Positions 8,065 to 17,000 of a stretch of DNA of 18,006 bases are shown here, one piece after another. The stretch lies in NCBI GenBank assembly GCA_023853785.1, contig JAJIRX010000091.1, positions 1 to 18,006 of the forward strand. Reading direction: 5' to 3'. Under the pieces are notes generated by a model that saw nothing but the letters and a program-made list of their open reading frames with translations, was not told the origin of the DNA and searched no databases. Numbering within the stretch: position 1 is the stretch's first letter; every line of letters begins with the position of its first letter. The position numbers were made by a program, and so were the translations under genes. This stretch comes from Psilocybe azurescens (taxonomy: Eukaryota > Basidiomycota > Agaricomycetes > Agaricales > Agrocybaceae).

Positions 8065-9964
8065 ATGGCTCTTCAAACCGACGATAGAGTGCATCGGGAT
8101 GCACTCATCTCTACCGCTCGTATCGCATCTTCCTTACTGGCAAAACTATCTGACCTCAATATTCCTAAATCTCAATATCAAGTCCCAACGTATGTCGACT
8201 CCCTAATCCCGAGTCTTGACCTATCCATCCCACATGATATCTTGGAACCGTTGACGACTCTTCACATTTCGGACGGCCTTCGTCAAAGCATCTCAGCACG
8301 TCTAGATCAGTGCATTGGTCAATTACAGCAACAATATGGCTCGGCATATCGACAAGCTTGCCTCGAGACTATTCGCGCAACAAATTCTTTCGAAGAACTG
8401 GGTACCATTTCTCGCACCTATCAAACGCTGGTACAAAGGCAACTTTTACCGAGCATTCGATCTCATGTTTCTTTCATCCTGGCTGAAGTGGCTCAACGCC
8501 AAACCGGTGCATTCACAACCAAACATATTTTTAAGAATGTACGCCTGAGTACTTGTGCATCTCATATTATATCTGACGTGGTTTTGAATAGGAATTTACA
8601 CCAGTACTCGAAAAGTACTTTGAATTCAACGGATATCCATCGGTTTTGCATCGATCAGTTCTAGCTGAGAAATCAGGCATGACACCCCGACAAATTGAAG
8701 TTTGGGTGGGTGTATCCAATCATTGCTGATAATTTATCTAACCCGTTGTTATGATCACTCAGTTCCAAAACCACCGCAAACGCTCAAAGCAAGATGGCAA
8801 AGTCGTGCAGCGCCTTGATTCCGACATTCCTCTTAAACGGGCGTTGAGTGTCTTGCCAAAGAACTCACAACCATATCAACTTCGATTACTCACACCCTCG
8901 GATGATGGGATGAGTGGTGACAATATGTCCCATAAGATTGATGTGTGTATCTGTTTTCAAAATGATGCTAATCACCTCATCTCATGAATACCTTTTTCCA
9001 GATTCAGCGCCGCAAGCTTGCCTCGTGTCTCGAGGAAACTAAGGATACCCATGAGGATGACCTATTCCGTCCACCGCACGCATACCCAGAGACAAGAGGA
9101 TCTCAGTACGACGATCCATTTCCGAATGACAACGGAGTTTTCAGGTTTCCTCCGCCAATATGGAGAAGAAAGCCAGCGACAACCCAGATAATTCCCACAG
9201 AGGTGGACATGGACGGTTTTGCTAGAACGTTCCATATGAAGCTCAATTTCGTTAATGGCCCATGGAAACGAGAGAGTACTCCTTCGAAATCAGATTTTCC
9301 CTCATTCACGCCGTGGTTTGCACCCTCGAGAACTATTCCAACTCGTGCCCCTCATCCTTCTCTAGTCCGAACATACGTCTCCTCACTGATAGAGTCGTCG
9401 ATCATGGGGCCCTCACACTGAATCCGCACATTTTCGATTTCAGTGCAGCCGAACAAACCAGGAATCTCTTGTGTCGTCAGACTACCTTGTGGCCCTCCGC
9501 CGTCCGATTCCTCCATTATTGAAAGCTTCACGCTTCCTAGTCAGGTTCCAAGACGGGGCGTATCTCCGTTACCTCAGTCTACGCCTTGTGGCCCGTCATT
9601 AAATACTAACTTTCTTGCGCCTCCTGGTGAGGTTCCTAGACGGAAAGTAGCGCCTTTGCCTCGGCGTGCACCAAGCAAAACCCAATCATTTGGTTCTCGA
9701 ACGTCGTCTTTCAGCTCAGAATCGTCATCGTCATCGGATGATACAATATCCTCACCGTCGACTCCTCCCTCTTTACCGAACCAAACTTTAGTTTCAGTGG
9801 AGTCAAATGACTCCATATACAATTTCGACAACTACATCTTCGACTTCTCTTCCTTGACCTCTAATCCCTCTCCTCGGACGTTCGACTTCTCTGAAGAAAA
9901 GTCTCCATATGACGAGCAGTCGTCAACTCCATTCCAGGATTTCACTCCTCTAGTTACATGCTAG
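8065..9964 (+). CDS. HD2: HD2 mating-type homeodomain transcription factor
   Basis: HD2 is the a1-like partner of HD1. Exons are 8065-8538, 8592-8705, 8763-8942, 9002-about 9364 and about 9449-9964, giving about 548 residues. ATG 8065 is the first methionine of the conserved N-terminal dimerisation region. The homeodomain spans about residues 159-210: FTPVLEKYFEFNGYPS, then MTPRQIEVW, then FQNHRKRSKQDGK with canonical WFQNHR at 196-201. One intron splits W from F of this motif, a position I associate with agaric HD2 genes. An in-frame TGA at 9419-9421 must be removed by a fourth intron. Candidate phase-0 donors are 9365 and 9377, each with the acceptor at 9448; a phase-1 alternative is 9345-9443. 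Otherwise the protein would stop after 317 residues. The C-terminus is Ser/Pro-rich, has a duplicated VPRR-V-PLP motif and ends in acidic/aromatic FDF-type repeats suggestive of an activation region. Confidence 0.93.
9543..9643 (+). repeat. Two-copy VPRR-V-PLP repeat in HD2
   Basis: AGGTTCCAAGACGG (9543-9556) and AGGTTCCTAGACGG (9630-9643) differ by one base and are 87 nt (29 codons) apart in frame. They encode QVPRRGVSPLPQ and EVPRRKVAPLPR. A further CCTTGTGGCCC pair (about 9485 and 9584, 33 codons apart) encodes PCGP twice. These look like remnants of in-frame duplication in the disordered region. Confidence 0.65.
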
Positions 9965-10451
9965 GCTTTATTTTTCGGATCACTTTCATTGCATGCATTC
10001 GACCTTGCTCTACTCTCCGCTCCATTCCACTGCATTCAGCATCGGCATCCTCTCCACTTGCTTTCCAACAGCGACCAACTAATACTCACGTCATCTACCA
10101 TCGCTTTAATCGCTTTCCTCGCTTTCCCTTGACCTCAATTTTTATCACTGCTTTCAACTTGTCACTGCTCCTTGTATTCGTGTTTTCCCATTATCTCACT
10201 TTCCCGTTAACTTGTTTTCCTTGTTCTATAGCTAATATTTGCAGACTATCATACCCATCAAAAGTCAAACTGTATAATTAGCACATCATTGTATTTTTTT
10301 ACGCAAAGGAATCTTTCACAAAAATACATAAACTGATTCAAACACCCGAATTCGTTGTATTGTTATCTGAAGCATTGTGCTATGTCCATTGAAATTGTCA
10401 TGTCGACGGCTGCCTTTCGCAGCGTCTTTCACTCTTTGCATGGTCCGTTGT
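9965..10451. other. Convergent intergenic region, HD2 and Gly/Ser-rich gene 3' ends
   Basis: These 487 bp lie between two convergent genes and presumably hold their 3' untranslated regions. The HD2 side is pyrimidine-rich and A/T-rich (for example TGTATAATTAGC near 10270). The plus-strand reading frame here (9958-10281) is composed of low-complexity Phe/Ser/Leu and is not considered a gene. I see no RNA gene or repeat. Confidence 0.6.
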
Positions 10452-11548
10452 TTATATGAACTGTTTGGCCTGCGGAGATGTTAGCCAAATCCGTACATGA
10501 ATGCACAAAGGGAAGCCAAACTTACAAGGCCCATAAGGCCACCTAGGCCACCGGAGTTGCCACCGCCTACAGCTCCGCTGAATTTAGACTGGACCAGGAG
10601 CTTCATGACAGTCATAGCAGCACCGTTAACCGCATCCTGTTTGTTTCCTGATGCAGCTCCGCCGGATTGGTCGAATAACTTGGTGGCCTCAGCCATAGCG
10701 AGACTGATAAGCTGTGTCTGGGACCCTCCGCCACCGGAGCTTCCTCCGGATGTGAACTGCTTGAGGACCTGAATGGGCGAGTGGCACAATAAAGGATATC
10801 CGTGAGTGGCCCATTGTTTGCTATTCTTAGACGACTCGGGCATGGCGCATCACCGAAGGGTGGGTCATGCACCATGCACCTTGTCAACTTGTGAGAGATT
10901 GTGAATTACCTGAAGGGCAGCGGCGCCACCCATAGCGTGGGCACTCAGACCGCTCGGGTCTCCGTCGCCATAGACCTTAGCATGTGCGTCTGTGACGGCC
11001 TCTTCGTCGACAGGCTCGTTGTGTTTGTGCTATGACCCAAGACAAGTCAACAATAAGTCTCTTTAAAGCGTCTTCGCTCCCCGAGTTCGTGAAGAAACTC
11101 GGCTGGGAAGACAAATGAAGCACGATCACAAACCTTGTTGCTCGAAATGAAATCGAAAGCGTTCGAGAAAAGGTCGGAGCCTCCCGATCCCTGTGCTTGC
11201 GCAGTACGAACGGCCTCGTCCCTGTCAACTACGACGTCATCAGCAAGGACCATGGAAATAGCCCCTAAATCATCGAGAAACTCACTGTTAGGACCTTCGC
11301 CGGAGTGGTGAGATGGGCGATTGTTGTCAGGGGGAGTTGTACTCTTGCCCGCCGGTCTTCGATACGTTCTCTGCGATTGAGAATGTCAGAACGATCTTGA
11401 TGGATCGCGAAAGGATCCCTGTATGGGCTGAGGTTTACCTTGGGAATCCTGATAAGCGCTGTAACCTTGTTTAGCGAGATTGATGAATGAGTCCTGTATA
11501 CCGATTAGTCACATATCTCATTAGAGGCGCTCTCTCTGAACGAACCAT
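10452..11548 (-). CDS. Small Gly/Ser-rich conserved fungal protein of unknown function (DUF7721-like), one frame break
   Basis: Six exons in transcript order: 11548-11546 (ATG alone), 11493-11439, 11370-11134, 11029-10910, 10768-10526 and 10469-10452. It would encode about 178 residues. The start MDSFINLAKQGYSAYQDSQ, the middle HKHNEPVDEEAVTDAH and LKQFTSGGSSGGGGSQ, the long helix LISLAMAEATKLFDQSGG with VMKLLVQSKFSG, and the end GGLMGLAKQFI fit a basidiomycete family I recall as DUF7721; I could not check the number. No catalytic motif is visible. The last intron has a strong donor (GTAAGT), a CTAAC branch and ends one exon of six codons; ignoring it would give a false C-terminus. Between the second and third exons the frame does not join: a stop follows EYNSP, and one C too many in the C5 run at 11330-11334 explains it. 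The function is unknown. Confidence 0.72.
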
Positions 11549-11853
11549 GATATAGATGTGTTGATCGAGGAGGTGTTAGTTTGGTGTATATAAGTAAAAG
11601 CGACGATGATCCCAAAAGTCCCCAACACGAAATGATGATTGCGGCTAAAAATAGGCAATCTACGCGAATTAGTAGCCGAATCTGCCGACGTCATTCATCC
11701 CGTCATTGCCTTCTAGTTGCTTTCTCTCTGAGTCTCTCATGCTTTGGGGCGATAAGAATTGTTAAGACCAATTGGTATTGATTTCGTCATATTATATTAC
11801 AGGTATACTACAAGAAAATCATTATAGAGCATTAAAAATCAAGCACCGTTAAT
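11549..11853. promoter_or_regulatory. Promoter of the Gly/Ser-rich gene and 3' end of the LEA-like gene
   Basis: In the minus orientation a TATA-like run lies at 11587-11594 (GTATATAAG on the plus strand), about 40 bp before the proposed ATG at 11548. A CRE-like ATGACGTC (minus strand) lies at 11688-11695. The left end of the LEA-like 3' UTR occupies about 11780-11853 and is A/T-rich. No further gene is supported. Confidence 0.45.
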
Positions 11854-13045
11854 TTAATTGTGGATAGGGGGCTGAGTGGATGGCACGACCTTTGTCGTAG
11901 TAGTGGTCTCCTTCGTTTGGTATGGTGAATCGACTATCGCTGATCCAGTCTCCAATGGCGCAGTAGTAGCCCCAGGGATTCCGGTCGACGACACGGTCGT
12001 CTTCGTCGCCTGCTCAGCATGCGGCGCGGTCTTGCCTGCTGTCGTGTCAGCAGGGGCGATGTAATCGTGAGCAGCGCCTAATACAGTCGCCGCGCCGCTC
12101 TGGAGAGTCGAAGCCACAACGGGAGCGTTCTCTTTCGCGATATTGTATGCAGCGGTGGCGCCGGTCTGGACACCCGATGCAACAGTCGCGGCGACGGGTT
12201 GAAGAGTAGACGCGACGCTGGCAACGATGGGTTCGACGGTAGATGCAACGGAGGCTGCAACTGGCTGCACGTTGTCTTTGACAGTGGTGTATGTATTGGC
12301 AGCGTTGTTCTGGGCGGCCACTGCAGCGTTAGACGCAGCATTGGTTGTGGTAGCAGCGCCGCTTTGCGCGGCATTGCCTGCGGAGACAGCACTGTTCTGG
12401 ACAGACGTCGCGGCTCTCGACGCGGCATTGGTTGCGTTATCTACCACAGGAACTTTCCCTCCCACAGCTGTAGGCAAGTAAGCCTGTAATCACGCATCCG
12501 TCAGTATTCAACTCACACAAGCCATACAAATCAGAAAACACAAACCTGCGCAGTCTCTAACGCAGAGTTAGCATAGGCCTTGGCCTGTTCAACATAGCCA
12601 GCGCCAACAGCCTTGACTTCATCGACATCCTTCTTCCCCTCCTCCACAGCGGCGTCCGTCGTCCGCGAAGCATCGCCGCGGAACTGAGCAGCGGCTGTAG
12701 TAGTCTCTCCCGTAAGCGAAGAGCCCATTGCCTGAACACCCGACCATCAGTTCACATTCTATGCAGATGAGCGATCAAGAAAGAAAGCGACTAACCTTGG
12801 CGTGGGCTGCAGCTTGCCGAGCCGCCTCTTGGACGCTCTCAGCGTTTTGATCTACTTCTCGAGCAACGATAGGATTTGGCGCCTGCAATCTGGCCTCAGC
12901 AGCCGAGGTCTCGAGCGCGACTTGGCTAAAATAGACGGGGTCGTCAGTCCGCTGCGATATGGGTGACATCCAACGATCATCAAAAGACATACTCTTTTCC
13001 AGTAGCTTCTGGGACGTTGAAGATGGTGTTGTTAGGTACAGACAT
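11854..13045 (-). CDS. LEA-like Ala-rich stress protein
   Basis: This is a hydrophilic, low-complexity protein of 332 residues resembling late-embryogenesis-abundant (LEA) domain proteins, which protect proteins and membranes during desiccation or osmotic stress. Exons in transcript order are 13045-12993, 12925-12796, 12731-12546 and 12483-11854; all junctions are GT-AG and in frame. It begins MSVPNNTIFNVPEATGKDQ, continues with Ala/Glu/Gln-rich helical sequence (VREAARQAAAHAK type), and from about residue 124 is almost entirely Ala, Thr, Ser, Val and Asn. Residues 195-227 form three perfect-length 11-residue repeats. There is no signal peptide, Cys or membrane segment. The promoter carries CRE and STRE-like sites, which supports stress induction. 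The gene is free of frame breaks. The family name is from overall composition and the 11-mers, not from a search. Confidence 0.78.
12172..12270 (-). repeat. Three 11-residue repeats in the LEA-like protein
   Basis: These 99 nt encode VQPVAASVAST, VEPIVASVAST and LQPVAATVASG in tandem. The period of 11 is that of group 3 LEA proteins and of amphipathic lipid-associated helices. The DNA copies have diverged considerably at third positions, so the repeat appears kept at the protein level. Confidence 0.8.
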
Positions 13046-13100
13046 GATTTTTAAGATTTGAGTTCTGAGTATTGGAGAACACAACCCACTCAAAGCATCT

Positions 13101-13226
13101 TCCTTATATACCAAACTCGCTCTAAATTCAATGCTCCTCCTCAAAACACACATGACGTCACTTCTTCCCTAAAGATGCATATGACGTAGGGTAAGTATGT
13201 AATTTTAGCGCCCCCTATTCACGTCA
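13101..13226 (-). promoter_or_regulatory. Stress-type promoter of the LEA-like gene (TATA, CRE and STRE-like sites)
   Basis: Upstream of the ATG at 13045 there is a TATA-like run at 13104-13110 (TATATAAG on the minus strand), then a full palindromic CRE TGACGTCA at 13153-13160, a second TGACGTAG at 13182-13189, an STRE-like CCCCT at 13212-13216 and a third ACGTCA core at 13221-13226. CRE sites are bound by Atf1/Sko1-type bZIP factors in fungi. The cluster of three in 75 bp is seen directly; its regulation is inferred. Confidence 0.55.
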
Positions 13227-14065
13227 CCTTCCTCAGCGCAGCCTTTTCTTTTATTACACCATCGAAGACACTTCATTATTCCACTTGGTCTGGGAAACGG
13301 GGACAAAGACTGACGATCATTTCTTCGGTGTCATTCCACGAGTCAATTGTCGAGTTGAAGGTCCATCGCCAGTCAACTGAGAGTGGAGTGGAGTGTTGCA
13401 TTGTACGACAGGGGCTATACACATAAGACTCGTACAGGATAGCACACTACGTACACCCACAGGCAAAGACACAAATTCTACGACCCACAAAAGGGAGGTG
13501 AAACATGGTGCAAAAACCAATTTACGACAACAACAACGACATTGAACGAGTGACAAAAATGAGCGTATCGATCTATGTACTTTACAATACTGACACTGTA
13601 CGAATACTACTGTAATAAAGCCAACTGTCGGGAGATAATAATTGCACGAGAAGAACGAAAAGTAATTGAAGTGAGAGAGTGTGTGAGAGAGCCTTGGATG
13701 AATGTGGGTAACATGCTCGAAATGGATGTGGGAGTGTGTGTGTGTGTGCTCATGAATGGGTATGGATAACATGGGTGCATGGAAACGAAACCATATTGAA
13801 AAAGAAAGAAAAGAACGAGACAGATTCATAGGCATAACGACAAGAAAAGAAAAAAGGAAAACGTCGCGTAACACGTATGGAGGATTAAGGTTCGGATGAA
13901 GAAAGGGGTGGTCGCAGAAAGAGTGGGGGAAGAAGAAAAAGGTGGAACGTGATAATGGTAAGATCAAACAAGTGCAGGAAAAAACGAAGGGGAATAAACG
14001 TGGGATAAAAGTGTAAAGAAAGGGCGGAAAAACAAAGTCCAATTTTTTGTGCTATGAGCCGATCT
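13227..14065. other. Intergenic region: distal LEA-like promoter and purine-rich (plus strand) glycogenin-like 3' region
   Basis: These 839 bp lie between two minus-strand genes. The plus strand is strongly purine-rich from about 13790 to 14045 and contains a short GT run at about 13735-13748. The part next to 14065 is presumably the 3' UTR of the glycogenin-like gene. A 241-codon minus-strand frame (13317-14042) covers much of it but is low-complexity pyrimidine translation. I see no supported gene or RNA. Confidence 0.55.
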
Positions 14066-17000
14066 CTAGCGCGTTTCTGCTTCCCAAGCGCCCATTTTCA
14101 AGAACCGCGCAATGACATCTTCCGATCCTCGCTTGAATAGGTCGACGCCTCTGGCAGGATCCCAGACACGCGTGCCCTTCCGAGTAGGCGACAGCAGCGC
14201 GTGTCCGTCAGGAGGCGAAAGCGGCCCAGCAGACGACGCCGGCGAGCCCAAAGACGAGTCATTCGACGGGCGACGAGCAACAGACGTAGGCGAAGTCACG
14301 GAAGAAGAGGACCGAATATACCCCGGAGCAGGCATCATCGTCGGCGGCGCAGAATGCAAAACAGGAGGGCCAGGAGTAGGTACCAGAGTGGAAATAGATG
14401 AATTGGACGTGCGTATCGTCGGCTTCACAGGCGGAGTAAAATTCCTCGTGGCCATAGGAAGGACTTGCGCGGGTGGCCTGGCATTGCCTGTTTGAGGAGC
14501 AGAAGAGGACCTGGCCATAGGAACGGCGGCAGGTTTCGCACTGGGTTGAGGAGCTGCTGGAGGTCTGGCATTGTTCTGAGAAACAGTTGACAAAAGCCTG
14601 GCATTCGGAGTGACAGTCCCAGACTTCGCAGGAGGTATAGACTTGACCGGAGGAAGGGGAGGCGAAGCGACGGCGGATCTGTTAACACCCCCACCAGTAT
14701 TACTGGGAGGAACAACAAACTCTCTCGCCGGTCTCAAAGGCGAAAACGAGGGTGACACCGACGGAGATTTCCTCCTCGATTGCTCAGGCATAGTGTTCAC
14801 CGGAGGGCCAATCGAGACATCCCGAGTCGTGGTCATCGGTGCAACCACCGTAGACGCTGTTGCAGGTGCCCAATGTTTCCTGTTCGACGCTGAGCCCCTC
14901 TTCAAATGCCTCGCAAGCTCCGGCCTCGGAGACTCTACCTGAACACCCTGACTCCGCTTCTCGACAATAATCGTCTGCACACCCCGCGTCCTATACTCCT
15001 TTTTTGGTGCCCAACAGGCTGCTAGCAGTAACGACCGACCCCCTTCTTGAGCGCCTCTTGGCAGCCTCGCCATCACTATCATCATCGTCCCATTTGTTCC
15101 CAGTCGAGACGGCATGCCCGTCATCATCTTCCCTCGTCGTCGGCATTGTCCTCATCATCCCCATCACGACTGCTCACCTCCGCACGTTCGTCCCAACTCT
15201 TTCTACGCGATTTTCGGTACGCGTCCTCCTCGAATGCCGGCGCCAAAGGAGCCGGAGGTGGCGGAGGTTTGACTAACCTTGACGCATATTTTTGTATGCT
15301 TGGAATGTTATCCCAGGCATTTGCATAACTGAAAGCTGTAGGCAGCCCATAGAGCGGAGACAGAGGAGTCGCACGGACAGGTCCTCGAGTCTCAGGGGTG
15401 CTTGGTGTCGTGGTCGACGTCTGACTCTGACTGCCTGGACTAAGAAACAAGGAAGGCGGAGGAGCATCCGAGTCCGGGAATACGCGCTTAGGCAGAACCC
15501 GCGGTTTTTTTCTTCCCAAGGAAAGACCGACTTGATCTTATTCTTATCCGGACTGGGAGTGGCTCCCGAGTGAATATCTCCAGTGACATTGCGATAATGA
15601 CCCTGCTTGATCAACGTATCCGGTATCACCGGAGGCGGGGAGGTTGAAAGAATCCGCCAGAATCAGGCGGAGAAGGACCAGAAAAGTCTGATCATTTTGC
15701 CTGGATGGCGTGTGGTCCCATACATTGGCAAAATATGTATCCAAGGGGAAAGCGTTCGGTGCGGGAGTGACATTTGGCGGTGGTTCAACCGCAGGGTTCC
15801 AAGACATCATGGGAGGCGAGGCAGGGCGTTTCGGGTTTTCATGGTGTTGTGGCTGGTGTTGTGGCTGGTGTTGTTCGTGCTGTCGTTGCTCGTCATGAGA
15901 GTGATGATGATGATGCTGTTGATGCCGTTGTTCAGAGTCACGATGTTCTTGCGCAGGAGGAGGAAATATGGCTGATGGTGATGATGTTCACGGTGTTCAT
16001 GTATGGGAGAAGTGACATGATGGTGGTGATGGTGACGTCGGTTATCGGGACGGTTTTCATGTGCAGAATCGGAACGCGCAAGAAGAAAGCTTTGCGCCTC
16101 GCTTTCGCTGGCGTAAAAGTCAGGGGCAGTAGATGGCAAAGGAGCAAAAGGAGAAGAGTCGGAGGTAGAGATACCAGGTGCAGACGCGGGCTAGGAGGTA
16201 TTTCATGAGGACCGGGTGTAGGTAATGTTCTCCAGCGTGGTTCATCTGCAGCACCGGGTCGGGCGATAGGAGTAGACAGAATCTCGTCATAATTAAAAGA
16301 CTCGCTCGGAAAACGGTCGGAATCGTCGGTATCCTGAATATATGCGTCCAAGGGAGGTCTGAGCCACAAGTCGGCTTGTGGCCTGACAGGAGGAGTAGGC
16401 TCTTGTTTTGGATCTGGCTTCCGCGGACGCATGAGGTCGACGCGACCTTGAAGTGGCATAGATTTGTATGCACCTTCTCCTGGACGCGAGTCTTCGTGGG
16501 AGGCATTGAGACCTTGAATAGCCAAACGCTTAAGCTCGTCGAGGCCAAGAGGAGCAGGAGGATTTTGGGGTTCCGCGGAGGTTCCCAAGCGGCAGTGTAA
16601 CGCTTTACTTCGAACGGGATTTGGAGCTGGGAAGGGAGTTGTAATGGCGATCGTACACGTCAAACCATCGATCAACAAGGGAATCATAGTCGTAAGCTGT
16701 CTGTGAAGAATCAGCAGAAGACACTGATTGACGACCGGGAGTTCGATATGGAATATTTTTCCAAGGCTTGTTTGGACCAATGAAATGGATGGCCTTTATT
16801 TGGGAGCCGTAACGTTCGTATGCAGGGGCGTATCTATAGAAGCGAGAGAAAGATTGGGCAGAGGATAAGAAACAAGCGGCGAAATACTCACGTATATGCG
16901 GCGGTGGGAGTAGTATTGTAAGTGAAACTAAGCCTGTTCCAATCGCCATCTCGCCATTCATTGAGTAGACCCTGATCACCTCCATCCCACGAGGGTTTTG

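Noticed and set aside
9958..10281. 107-codon plus-strand frame after HD2
   Set aside because: It is low-complexity and lies in the convergent 3' region, with no family features. It overlaps the HD2 stop and looks like translated pyrimidine-rich UTR.
10481..10543. C-terminus GLVSLASLCAFMYGFG for the Gly/Ser-rich protein (unspliced reading)
   Set aside because: A strong GTAAGT donor, a CTAAC branch site and a CCGCAG acceptor define a final intron (10525-10470), leading to the family-like end GLAKQFI.
13729..13750. GT microsatellite as a regulatory or recombination element
   Set aside because: It is only about seven dinucleotide repeats in intergenic DNA. Short runs of this kind are common and nothing ties it to a function.
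13317..14042. 241-codon minus-strand open frame between the glycogenin-like and LEA-like genes
   Set aside because: The translation is dominated by Phe, Ser, Leu, Pro and His because the strand is pyrimidine-rich with a CA repeat. It has no recognisable domain and lies where a 3' UTR and a promoter are expected.
14112..14942. Plus-strand frames opposite the glycogenin-like tail
   Set aside because: The minus strand encodes the continuous Pro/Ser-rich tail and the conserved end. The plus-strand products are antisense shadows of a GC-rich low-complexity region.
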